Assembly: GCA_002395525.1 (NCBI GenBank)
Contig: DGXE01000056.1
Location: 1 to 18,616, forward strand
Reading direction: 5' to 3'
DNA from: Ruminococcus sp. UBA4240
GTDB taxonomy: Bacteria > Bacillota > Clostridia > Oscillospirales > Ruminococcaceae
DNA: 18,616 nucleotides
The notes below the pieces were generated by a model. It saw nothing but the letters and a program-made list of their open reading frames with translations. It made no database searches and was not told the origin of the DNA. This document shows positions 1-6,956 of this stretch, piece by piece; position 1 is the stretch's first letter; every line of letters starts with the position of its first letter. The translations under genes were made by a program, and so were the position numbers.

Positions 1-297
1 CTTCAGCAGGATGTTGTACTTTGGGGAATGCTGCTTTATCATGGAACATTCCAATACAAGAGCCTCATATTCGGAATGTGTGACTATAAAGTCATAGTCG
101 TATACATTTGCCACCATGGAGGCTACCTTGGGGGTGTGGTTCGGGGTGCGGGCAAAGTAGGAGGACACACGGTTTCGCAGGTTCTTCGCCTTGCCTATAT
201 AGATGATATTACCCCCTTCGTCTTTCATCTGATAGACGCCGGGGGATGTGGTCAGAAGGGAGGTCTTCTCCCTGAGATAATCAAGCCTTGGGTTCAT
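1..297 (-). CDS. uvrC: Excinuclease ABC subunit C, N-terminal part (cut by window edge)
   Basis: These are the first 99 codons of UvrC, the nucleotide-excision-repair nuclease that cuts on both sides of a lesion in the UvrB-DNA complex; the rest lies beyond the left edge. The visible part is the GIY-YIG nuclease domain. It shows the PGVYQM strand (about residues 19-24), YIGKAKNLRNRV (33-44, with the conserved Arg of the family at 41) and the LECSMIKQHSPKYNILLK segment near residue 82, which carries the metal-binding Glu. The ATG at 297 is preceded by AAAGGAT, a reasonable ribosome binding site. It lies 21 nt downstream of the Nudix gene on the same strand, so the two are probably co-transcribed. 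The identification is firm; only the later domains cannot be checked. Confidence 0.95.
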   Translation of the reverse strand, partial: MNPRLDYLREKTSLLTTSPGVYQMKDEGGNIIYIGKAKNLRNRVSSYFARTPNHTPKVASMVANVYDYDFIVTHSEYEALVLECSMIKQHSPKYNILLK

Positions 298-318
298 GTT
301 ATGATCCTTTGTCAGAGC

Positions 319-726
319 TTACAGCACAATGGCTGTCTTTGCCTTGTTGACGATGTTGCGGTCATTTTCGTAGGAAAGGAGCTGCTGGGCGTGAGCCAGA
401 TCCACCCAGCGTATCTCAGCTATCTCATCAGCCTGGGGGGTAAAGTCCTGCCGCTTTGCCTTCGCCACGAAATACACCACCACCTTCTGTGTGTCCCTGT
501 GAGGAAAGTATGTGACTGTTTCCCTGAAAGACGGGTCTATGAGCACATCAAGATCCGTTTCTTCCTTTATCTCACGCAGGGCGGTCTCAACTTCGCTCTC
601 CCCGTCCTCCATGTGACCCTTCGGGAATGACCAGTGACCGCTGTTGATATGCTTTACAAGGAGTATTTCTGTATTGCCGTGGTATTTGCGGTATACTACC
701 GCACCGCAGGATTTCTCAAATGTCAT
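319..726 (-). CDS. Nudix hydrolase, probable diadenosine tetraphosphate hydrolase type
   Basis: A 135-aa Nudix pyrophosphatase. The Nudix box is at residues 37-59: G37-x5-E43-x7-R51-E52-I-K-E55-E56-T-D58-L. It fits the consensus GX5EX7REUXEEXGU except that the final Gly is Asp58. The lead-in WSFPKGHMEDGE and the small size resemble bacterial and NUDT2-like Ap4A hydrolases, which cleave dinucleoside polyphosphates to ATP plus AMP; substrate is inferred, not shown. An upstream in-frame ATG at 744 exists, but the strong AAAGGAGG at 733-741 sits at the right distance only for the ATG at 726, so that start is chosen. It is the first gene of a leftward unit with uvrC and has its own consensus promoter (766-794). 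Confidence 0.88.
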   Translation of the reverse strand: MTFEKSCGAVVYRKYHGNTEILLVKHINSGHWSFPKGHMEDGESEVETALREIKEETDLDVLIDPSFRETVTYFPHRDTQKVVVYFVAKAKRQDFTPQADEIAEIRWVDLAHAQQLLSYENDRNIVNKAKTAIVL

Positions 727-765
727 CACAACTCCTCCTTTCATCAGATAATAGTTATTTATTCT

Positions 766-794
766 ATTATACTACCAGAAACATAATTTGTCAA
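766..794 (-). promoter_or_regulatory. Sigma-A type promoter for Nudix-uvrC
   Basis: On the minus strand, TTGACA (789-794) and TATAAT (766-771) are separated by exactly 17 bp. Both hexamers are perfect matches to the vegetative consensus. Transcription would start near 759, leaving a leader of about 30 nt with the AAAGGAGG ribosome binding site in it. Confidence 0.85.
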
Positions 795-848
795 TAACGA
801 ACAAACCCCAACAGCGGCGCTTTTTTGTAACACATTTTTAAAAAACAT

Positions 849-877
849 TTGACAAAGCCGGGAATATATGGTATAAT
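849..877 (+). promoter_or_regulatory. Sigma-A type promoter for obgE operon, with extended -10
   Basis: TTGACA (849-854), a 17-bp spacer and TATAAT (872-877), both perfect hexamers. The extended -10 element TG is at 869-870 (TGGTATAAT). The start of transcription is expected near 884, about 25 nt before the obgE ATG. It is back to back with the leftward promoter, with 54 bp between the two -35 boxes. Confidence 0.88.
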
Positions 878-909
878 GTCTTAAATATGCATGATCTATG
901 AGGTATTAA

Positions 910-2184
910 ATGTTTGTCGATAAAACAAGGATAAGGATAAAGGCCGGAAACGGCGGTGACGGTGCAGTTTCCTTCCACAGGGAGAAATATGTGGCGGCAG
1001 GCGGCCCCGACGGCGGCGACGGCGGCGCAGGAGGCAATATAGTATTTGTTGCGGATGACAGTATGTCCACATTGATAGACTTCCGCTACAAGAAGAAATA
1101 CTTTGCCGAGAACGGTCAGAACGGCGGTGCAAAGAACTGCACCGGGAAAAACGGCGAGGATCTTGTCATCAAGGTGCCACGGGGCACTGTTATCAAGGAA
1201 TATCCCGGCGACCGCATCATGGCGGATATTTCGGGGGATGAGCCCTATATCGTCGCAAGAGGCGGAAAGGGCGGCAAGGGCAATGCCCGCTTTGCCACTC
1301 CCACACGGCAGATACCCCGCTTTTCAAAGCCGGGATTTGACGGGGAGGAATTTGAGGTCACACTGGAGATGAAGCTGCTTGCAGACGTAGGTCTTGTGGG
1401 CTTCCCCAACGTGGGCAAATCTACGCTTATATCCGTGGTGTCGGCGGCAAAGCCCAAGATCGCCAACTACCACTTCACCACCCTCTCCCCCGTTCTTGGC
1501 GTGGTCAAGGTGAACGAGGACAGCTTTGTCATGGCGGATATCCCCGGGCTTATCGAGGGTGCCGCCGAGGGTGTTGGCCTGGGGCACGAGTTCCTGCGCC
1601 ATGTGGACAGATGCCGTCTGATAGTCCATGTAGTGGATGTTTCAGGCTCTGAGGGGCGTGACCCCAAGGAGGACTTTGAGATAATAAACAAAGAGCTGGC
1701 GGGCTTTTCCGAGGAGCTGTCACAGCGCCCCCAGATAGTAGCCGCCAACAAATGCGACATAGCAACGGATGAACAGAAGGCAGCCTTTGTCGAATTCATC
1801 AGGGAAAGGGGTCTCCCCTGCTTTGAGATATCAGCTGCCACCACACTGGGTACGAATGAGCTTATGAAGGCGGTGGCACAGAAGCTGTCCGCTCTCCCTC
1901 CCATAAAGCGGTACGAGCCGGAGCCTGCGCAGAAGACATTTGACGAGCAGGCAGGAGAAAACAGACAGTTCGATGTTACAAAGGGCGATGACGGTGTATA
2001 CTATGTGGAGGCACCCTGGCTCATGCACATCATACGCACTGTGGATATGGACGACTATATGTCCCTGCAGTATTTCCAGCGTGTGCTAAGATCATCCGGG
2101 ATAATAGACAAGCTGGAGGAAATGGGCATTGACGAGGGCGACACAGTAAACATATTCGGATTTGAATTCGACTTTGTATTCTGA
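910..2184 (+). CDS. obgE: GTPase ObgE/CgtA
   Basis: A 424-aa Obg GTPase, an essential large-subunit ribosome assembly factor that also responds to ppGpp in other bacteria. Three domains are seen. The glycine-rich Obg fold covers residues 1-158, with the KAGNGGDGAVSFHREKY start. The G domain follows: P-loop GFPNVGKS 164-171, DIPG 210-213, NKCD 280-283 and SAA 308-310. The C-terminal OCT domain is at about 353-424, ending in NIFGFEFDFVF. The length is normal for Firmicutes. ATG 910 follows GAGGT at 900-904. It leads the rightward operon from a consensus promoter. In many Firmicutes obgE sits with rpmA/rplU; those are absent here, and Mini-RNase III follows instead. Confidence 0.97.
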   Translation: MFVDKTRIRIKAGNGGDGAVSFHREKYVAAGGPDGGDGGAGGNIVFVADDSMSTLIDFRYKKKYFAENGQNGGAKNCTGKNGEDLVIKVPRGTVIKEYPGDRIMADISGDEPYIVARGGKGGKGNARFATPTRQIPRFSKPGFDGEEFEVTLEMKLLADVGLVGFPNVGKSTLISVVSAAKPKIANYHFTTLSPVLGVVKVNEDSFVMADIPGLIEGAAEGVGLGHEFLRHVDRCRLIVHVVDVSGSEGRDPKEDFEIINKELAGFSEELSQRPQIVAANKCDIATDEQKAAFVEFIRERGLPCFEISAATTLGTNELMKAVAQKLSALPPIKRYEPEPAQKTFDEQAGENRQFDVTKGDDGVYYVEAPWLMHIIRTVDMDDYMSLQYFQRVLRSSGIIDKLEEMGIDEGDTVNIFGFEFDFVF

Positions 2185-2257
2185 TACCCCCCTTCGGGTG
2201 TACATTGTACGCTTGAACAATAGTCGCCTGAGAGGTAAGCAAGCAGATTTATACATT

Positions 2258-2659
2258 ATGGAAAAGAGATTAGTAAATCAATACAGTCCATTGTCCCTTG
2301 CCTTTTTAGGGGATGCAGTATACAGTGAGCTTGTGCGTGAAAAGCTGGTGACGATGGCAAATATGGCTGTGGGGAAGCTCCACGGCGCATCCGTCAGGTA
2401 TGTGAGGGCAGGCTTTCAGGCAAGAGCCTGTGAGCTTATCGCAGATATGCTCACCGAGGATGAGAGGGCGGTCATGAAAAGAGGGCGCAACGCCTCCTCC
2501 TCTCCCCAGAGCGTGCCCAAAAGCTCAAACCCCGCAGAATATCACAAGGCAACCTCCCTTGAAACTCTGTTCGGTTATCTGAAGCTGTGCGGGGAGAATG
2601 AACGCATAGCCCTCATATTCGATACCATATGGGACAGCAGGGATACCCTCTGTCAGTGA
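2258..2659 (+). CDS. mrnC: Mini-ribonuclease 3
   Basis: A 133-aa RNase III-like protein without the double-stranded-RNA-binding domain. This family matures 23S rRNA ends in Firmicutes. The catalytic fold is visible: LAFLGDAVYSELVR (15-26, with acidic D19), MKRGRNA (73-79) and EYHKATSLETLFGYL (94-108, with E102). Together these are the hallmarks of the family. The reading frame is open back into obgE, but the conserved start of the family fits ATG 2258. That ATG lacks a good ribosome binding site nearby: the only purine-rich match, GAGAGGT at 2230-2236, is 21 nt upstream. Translation start is therefore less certain than the identity. It lies 73 nt after obgE and 30 nt before the YebC gene. Confidence 0.93.
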   Translation: MEKRLVNQYSPLSLAFLGDAVYSELVREKLVTMANMAVGKLHGASVRYVRAGFQARACELIADMLTEDERAVMKRGRNASSSPQSVPKSSNPAEYHKATSLETLFGYLKLCGENERIALIFDTIWDSRDTLCQ

Positions 2660-2689
2660 ATACAAAAACTATTTATAAGGAGAATATAT

Positions 2690-3433
2690 ATGTCCGGACA
2701 TTCAAAATGGAACAATATCAAGAGAAAGAAGGAAGCCACAGACGGCGCAAAGGCCAAGATCTTCACCAAGATAGGCAGAGAGATGGCTGTAGTTGTAAAG
2801 GAGGGCGGCGGCGACCCCAACAATAATGCAAAGCTGCGTGACCTCATCGCTAAGGCAAAGGCAAACAACGTGCCCAACGACAACATTGACCGCATAATAA
2901 AGAAGGCTATGGGCGATGCGGACAAGACCAACTACGAGGCCAACGTATACGAGGGCTACGGTCCTTCCGGAGTGGCAGTCATAGTTGAGACACTGACAGA
3001 CAACAAGAACCGCACTGCCGGCGATATCCGCCACTATTTCGACAAATTCGGCGGCAACCTTGGCACCACAGGCTGTGTATCCTTCATGTTCTCGGATCAG
3101 GGCGTTGTCATTGTGGAAAACAAGGGCTATGAAGAGGACAAGGTCATGGACGATGCCTTTGATGCAGGCGCTGACGACTTCAATATGGACGAGGATGAGA
3201 TAGAGATCTCCTGTGCCCCCTCTGATGTGGGCACCATAAGAGAGGCGCTCACCGCAAAGGGCTACAGCGTCCTTTCCGCAGAGGCTACAAAGATACCCGC
3301 AAACTATGTCACCCTCACCGATGAGGAGGCAATAAGGAAGATGAATCTTCTCCTTGATGCCCTTGAGGACAACGACGACGTTCAGAACGTATACCACAAC
3401 TGGGATATGCCGGAAGAAGAGGAAGAGGACTGA
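2690..3433 (+). CDS. yebC: YebC/PmpR/TACO1 family protein
   Basis: A 247-aa member of the YebC family, recognised by the opening MSGHSKWNNIKRKK and by AKIFTKIGREM, YEGYGPSGVAV and NKNRTAGDIRH. The family has long been annotated as transcriptional regulators. The mitochondrial relative TACO1, and more recently bacterial members, are linked to translation of difficult, proline-rich stretches on the ribosome. A role in translation would suit its neighbours ObgE and Mini-RNase III. The C-terminus is very acidic (EEEEED). ATG 2690 has AAGGAG at 2678-2683. Identity is firm; which of the two roles applies is not decided by the sequence. Confidence 0.95.
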   Translation: MSGHSKWNNIKRKKEATDGAKAKIFTKIGREMAVVVKEGGGDPNNNAKLRDLIAKAKANNVPNDNIDRIIKKAMGDADKTNYEANVYEGYGPSGVAVIVETLTDNKNRTAGDIRHYFDKFGGNLGTTGCVSFMFSDQGVVIVENKGYEEDKVMDDAFDAGADDFNMDEDEIEISCAPSDVGTIREALTAKGYSVLSAEATKIPANYVTLTDEEAIRKMNLLLDALEDNDDVQNVYHNWDMPEEEEED

Positions 3434-3464
3434 TCCCATACCCCCACGGCAGCGGATACTCACA

Positions 3465-3478
3465 CGCAGGCTCCTGCG
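3465..3478. other. Short inverted repeat just before the sirtuin ribosome binding site
   Basis: CGCAGG (3465-3470) and CCTGCG (3473-3478) are perfect inverted copies two bases apart. As RNA they could form a 5-bp stem with a four-base loop. The structure ends 3 nt before AAAGGA (3481-3486), the ribosome binding site of the sirtuin gene. It has no U-run and so is not a terminator. A role in setting translation of the downstream gene is possible but unproven. Confidence 0.35.
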
Positions 3479-3495
3479 GCAAAGGAATGAATAAC

Positions 3496-4236
3496 ATGAT
3501 CACAGAAAACACGAAGATACTGAAAAGCTGGATCGAAGAATCGGATAACATTGTCTTTTTCGGGGGTGCAGGTGTATCCACCGAAAGCGGCATACCCGAT
3601 TTCAGAAGTGTGGACGGACTTTACAACATGAAGTACAAGTTCCCGCCCGAAACCATACTTAGCCACACATTTTTCTGCAATCATGTTGCCGATTTTTATG
3701 AATTCTACAAGGACAAGATGCTGAATCTCGATGCAAAGCCCAACAAGGCTCATCTTGCCCTGGCAGAGCTTGAACGGCAGGGCAAGGTAAGGGCGGTAGT
3801 GACCCAGAACATTGACGGCCTGCACCAGGCGGCGGGCTCACAGGTGGTGTACGAGCTCCACGGCTCTGTTCACCGCAACTACTGCGTGAACTGCGGCAAG
3901 CTCCACGATGCCAAGTACATGAAGGACTATGACGGCATACCCGCCTGCTCGGACTGCGGAAGGCTGTTAAAGCCGGATGTGGTGCTCTATGAGGAGGGGC
4001 TTGACCAGAGAACTGTAAACGGTGCCATAGAAGCCATTGAACAGTGTGATATGCTCATCATAGGCGGCACCTCCCTTTCCGTATACCCTGCAAGCGGTCT
4101 CATAGACTACTACAGCGGCAATAAGCTGGTTCTCATAAACAAATCCTCCACACAGTATGACAACAGAGCTGACCTGCTCATTGCCGAGAGCATCGGCGAA
4201 ACACTTTCCTATTGTGTGGGCGAAAGCGAGGAATGA
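3496..4236 (+). CDS. NAD-dependent protein deacylase, Sir2 family
   Basis: A 246-aa single-domain sirtuin that removes acyl groups from lysine using NAD+, releasing nicotinamide and O-acyl-ADP-ribose. Motifs: GAGVSTESGIPDFR (24-37), TQNIDGLH (103-110), the catalytic His122 in ELHGS, a zinc site C130/C133 and C151/C154, and GTSLSVYPAS (191-200). No CobB/SIRT5-like Tyr-x-x-Arg desuccinylase signature is evident in the region after the GAG motif, so a deacetylase is the more likely reading. AAAGGA (3481-3486) abuts an ATG at 3487 but is 9 nt from the in-frame ATG at 3496, so the latter is preferred. The gene ends 2 nt before nadC, suggesting linked expression of an NAD consumer and an NAD synthesis enzyme. 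Confidence 0.94.
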   Translation: MITENTKILKSWIEESDNIVFFGGAGVSTESGIPDFRSVDGLYNMKYKFPPETILSHTFFCNHVADFYEFYKDKMLNLDAKPNKAHLALAELERQGKVRAVVTQNIDGLHQAAGSQVVYELHGSVHRNYCVNCGKLHDAKYMKDYDGIPACSDCGRLLKPDVVLYEEGLDQRTVNGAIEAIEQCDMLIIGGTSLSVYPASGLIDYYSGNKLVLINKSSTQYDNRADLLIAESIGETLSYCVGESEE

Positions 4237-4238
4237 AT

Positions 4239-5078
4239 ATGCTCCCTGCCTTCTATGTTGACGACGTTATCAAAAGAGCAATAACAGAGGACATAAACTA
4301 CATCGACCTGGCGACGGATCTGCTCATATCACCCGACAGCGTGTCCTGTGCGGACTTCGTGTCCAAGGATACCGGTGTAATAGCCGGCATAGACATTGCC
4401 CTGAGGGTATTTGAACTGGTGGATTCTTCCATACAGATAACCAAGCTCAGATCAGACGGAGAGCGTGCAGCAAAGGGCGACATCATCGCCACGGTAAAGG
4501 GCAGCACCGCATCAATTCTCAAATGCGAGCGCACAGCCCTGAACCTGCTGTGCCACCTTTCGGGCGTTGCCACTGCCACAAGCAGGCTGGTAGACGGGGC
4601 AAAGGGCACAAAGGCACGCATAGTTGACACACGAAAGACCACTCCCGGACTGCGTGCCATGGAAAAATATGCCGTCACCTGCGGCGGGGGCTTCAACCAC
4701 CGCTTCAACCTTTCGGATGCTGCAATGCTCAAGGACAACCACATAGATGCCTACGGCAGCATCACAGGCGCTGTAAAGGCTCTGCGGGAGAAGTTAGGCC
4801 ACATGGCAAAGATAGAGGTGGAGGCACGCACCATGCAGGATATGCTGGAGGGCATAGAATGCGGTGCCGATGTCATCATGCTGGACAACATGAGCGTTGC
4901 GGACATGGCAGAGTGTGTTAAGGTCTGCGGCGGCAGAGCCATACTGGAGGCATCCGGGAACATAACCGAGGAGACTGTGGCACAGGTGGCACATACCGGT
5001 GTGGACATAATATCCAGCGGTGCCATCACCCATTCCGCAAAGGTATTCGACATTTCCCTCAAATTCAGGAAGGAATAA
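4239..5078 (+). CDS. nadC: Nicotinate-nucleotide pyrophosphorylase (quinolinate phosphoribosyltransferase)
   Basis: A 279-aa enzyme that joins quinolinate to PRPP, giving nicotinate mononucleotide and CO2 in de novo NAD synthesis. Motifs are textbook: ERTALNLL (97-104), DTRKTTPGLR (130-139), the FNHRFNLSD segment with H154/R155 and MLKDNHI (163-169) with K165. The frame also has ATGs at 4212 and 4233. GAGG at 4228-4231 is 7 nt from ATG 4239, which also gives the usual family length, so 4239 is chosen. ATG 4233 would overlap the sirtuin stop as ATGA. No nadA or nadB is present in the window, so quinolinate must come from genes elsewhere or from outside the cell. Confidence 0.95.
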   Translation: MLPAFYVDDVIKRAITEDINYIDLATDLLISPDSVSCADFVSKDTGVIAGIDIALRVFELVDSSIQITKLRSDGERAAKGDIIATVKGSTASILKCERTALNLLCHLSGVATATSRLVDGAKGTKARIVDTRKTTPGLRAMEKYAVTCGGGFNHRFNLSDAAMLKDNHIDAYGSITGAVKALREKLGHMAKIEVEARTMQDMLEGIECGADVIMLDNMSVADMAECVKVCGGRAILEASGNITEETVAQVAHTGVDIISSGAITHSAKVFDISLKFRKE

Positions 5079-5087
5079 GGTGTTATC

Positions 5088-6095
5088 ATGCAGACAAAGG
5101 CTGAATACATAGATTTCAAGGGTGCAAAGGCAGTGGAGCTCACAGCCGGGGATTACAGGGCGATAGTAGTGCCGGGGCTTGGCTCCAATGTGGTGAGATT
5201 TCGTGATGAAAAGCGAGACATAGAGGTCTTCCGCTATGACAACAGTATGTCCATAGCCGATATGATGAACTCCACCGAGGTCTGGGGACTGCCCACGCTT
5301 TACCTCCCCAACCGCCTTGACAGAGGTATGCTGAGGACATCGGACGCACTCTACCGCTTCCCTGTCAACGAGACACTGTTTGACAACCACATCCACGGCT
5401 TTGTACAGAAGCGTGCCTATACCGTGAAGGACATGGGCACAAAGGGCGGCACTGCTTTTGTGGAGAACGAATACATATACGATGAGCAGGATTTCTTCTA
5501 CTCCTGCTTCCCTGTGAAGTTTACCATCACCGTAAGGATAGAGGTCTCCTCCAAGGGGCTTTCCCATATCGTCACACTGAAAAACAACTGTGACAGGCAG
5601 CTCCCTGTTTCCTTTGCCACCCACACCACCATCAACGCCCCCTTTGTGGCAGGCGGGAAGCAGGAAGATGTGCGTTTACAGATACCTGTTGCGGAGAACA
5701 TCCCCTTCAACAAGAAGAGGTGGCTCCCCACCGGCAAAAGGAAGGCTCTCTCCGACTATGACAGGGGCTACATCAGGGGCACCTGCCCCGTTCTCAAGGA
5801 CATATGCAACGATATGTACTCCCTCGGTGAGCTTACTGTTGACGGAAAGAAGTTCCGTGGTGCGGTCATGACCGACCTTTCCAGCGGAAAGCAGATATTC
5901 AACGAGGTAGATGAGAACTACAGGTTCTTTATCATATGGAACGACCAGGGCTTTAACGGCTACTTCTGCCCGGAGCCCATGACTGCACAGGTAAATGCCC
6001 CCAACCTTGATATGGACAGGGCTTTGTCGGGGTACGAGGAGCTTGCACCCGGCAAGAGCTACACCTGTGTACAGAGGTTTTACACCAAAGGATAG
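5088..6095 (+). CDS. Aldose 1-epimerase (mutarotase) family protein
   Basis: A 335-aa galactose-mutarotase-like beta-sandwich protein. Family signatures: NRLDRG (75-80, substrate-binding Asn/Arg), HIHGF with H103, THTTIN around H179 at the position of the catalytic acid His, and PEPMTAQVNAPN around E296 at the position of the catalytic base. The usual GalM form NHxYFN around the second His is replaced by ATHTTINAP. This points to one of the broader aldose-1-epimerase-like subfamilies rather than classical GalM, so the sugar is unknown. It starts 9 nt after nadC behind AAGGTG and is likely in the same transcript. No sugar-utilisation genes are adjacent, so its role here is unclear. Confidence 0.85.
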   Translation: MQTKAEYIDFKGAKAVELTAGDYRAIVVPGLGSNVVRFRDEKRDIEVFRYDNSMSIADMMNSTEVWGLPTLYLPNRLDRGMLRTSDALYRFPVNETLFDNHIHGFVQKRAYTVKDMGTKGGTAFVENEYIYDEQDFFYSCFPVKFTITVRIEVSSKGLSHIVTLKNNCDRQLPVSFATHTTINAPFVAGGKQEDVRLQIPVAENIPFNKKRWLPTGKRKALSDYDRGYIRGTCPVLKDICNDMYSLGELTVDGKKFRGAVMTDLSSGKQIFNEVDENYRFFIIWNDQGFNGYFCPEPMTAQVNAPNLDMDRALSGYEELAPGKSYTCVQRFYTKG

Positions 6096-6114
6096 TACCG
6101 TAAGGAGGTAGCCT

Positions 6115-6888
6115 ATGGCTGTCTGTTCAAAATGCGGCAGGGAATACGACGATGACAAGGGCTCCTGCCCCGAATGCGGCACCCCTGCTGATGCACAGCC
6201 ACAGGCTGACAGCTCCCCTGCCCCTCCCAGGACCGGGGGGAGCAAATGGGGTCTTGCCGTTGCCGCCGTTGGAGCGGTCATAGCTGTGGTTCTGACAGCA
6301 TACCTTTTAAAGCCCGCTCCCACAGAGGAGATCACGGCAGAAAGCACCGCTGCGGAAACTGTTGCACAGACAGCAGCAACCCAGACCAGGTTGACTACTG
6401 CTCAGACCACAGTCTCCGAAGCTGTCACTGCAACACAAAAGTCAAGCACCACTGCGGCGGAGACTTCCGAAACAGTCCTCACAGCTGCGGCTGAGTCCTC
6501 TGCCGCTGAAACAGACTCTCCCATACGCTCCGTCACCTTTGAGCCCTCAGAGCATGAGCTGGTAACAGGTGAGAACATATCCTGCTCCATAATGCTTTCA
6601 GACTTCCCCGACTGCAAAACTGCCTTCACCGACAAGACGGTTTTCACAGCGGAATATACCGCCACATCCAACCTGCAGGGCAAGGCACCTGTGGTGATGA
6701 TACTCACCATAGACGGCACAGATGCAGAGGTGATGTCAGACACCTTTGACGATACCACCGTATCCTTTGCCTACGCTGATATGTCCGAAGCTGTCACGGA
6801 ACTGGGATTCTCCCCGGATGACATTGACCTTATCTCCTTCAGAAGTGACGGCACTCCTGTGGATGTGCATAAAATAATAATAACATGA
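6115..6888 (+). CDS. Membrane-anchored zinc-ribbon protein, function unknown
   Basis: A 257-aa protein of modular design. An N-terminal zinc ribbon has paired cysteines C4-x2-C7 and C18-x2-C21. A Pro/Ala-rich stretch is followed by one transmembrane segment (about 45-65, WGLAVAAVGAVIAVVLTAYLL). Then comes a low-complexity Thr/Ser/Ala/Glu linker (about 70-135) and a compact C-terminal domain (about 135-257) that should lie outside the cell. The layout, zinc ribbon inside plus stalk and domain outside, is common among uncharacterised Clostridia proteins. I do not recognise the C-terminal domain. AAGGAGG at 6102-6107 is a strong ribosome binding site. It is the last gene of the obgE block, 19 nt after the epimerase-like gene, and is followed directly by a hairpin. 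Confidence 0.82.
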   Translation: MAVCSKCGREYDDDKGSCPECGTPADAQPQADSSPAPPRTGGSKWGLAVAAVGAVIAVVLTAYLLKPAPTEEITAESTAAETVAQTAATQTRLTTAQTTVSEAVTATQKSSTTAAETSETVLTAAAESSAAETDSPIRSVTFEPSEHELVTGENISCSIMLSDFPDCKTAFTDKTVFTAEYTATSNLQGKAPVVMILTIDGTDAEVMSDTFDDTTVSFAYADMSEAVTELGFSPDDIDLISFRSDGTPVDVHKIIIT

Positions 6889-6912
6889 TTCCCCGTTTTA
6901 AAAGACGGGGAA
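6889..6912 (+). terminator. Hairpin directly after the zinc-ribbon gene; weak or partial terminator
   Basis: TTCCCCGT (6889-6896) pairs perfectly with ACGGGGAA (6905-6912), and the TTTAAAAG between them can add further A-U/G-U pairs. The stem begins at the base after the stop codon. It is followed by AACCTTTG, not a real U-run, so it may slow or partly end transcription rather than stop it. No convincing promoter was found between it and recN, so some read-through into recN is likely. Confidence 0.5.
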
Positions 6913-6956
6913 ACCTTTGTCATTGCCCTTGATCCAGCTTTCAGAATGGTGATACT

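Noticed and set aside
28..630. 200-aa plus-strand open frame across the left end
   Set aside because: It is antisense to uvrC and the Nudix gene, both certain from motifs; no ribosome binding site and no recognisable protein content.
2702..3463. 253-aa minus-strand open frame
   Set aside because: Antisense shadow of the YebC gene, whose protein is a full-length family match.
4794..5624. 276-aa minus-strand open frame spanning nadC and the epimerase-like gene
   Set aside because: It crosses two well-supported plus-strand genes and the gap between them; no start signal.
6889..6912. Hairpin as a full Rho-independent terminator before recN
   Set aside because: The stem is good but there is no U-run in either direction, so it is recorded only as a weak terminator.
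6917..6956. Promoter for recN
   Set aside because: TTGTCA at 6917 has no acceptable -10 at 16-18 bp, and the GATACT candidate abuts the start codon.
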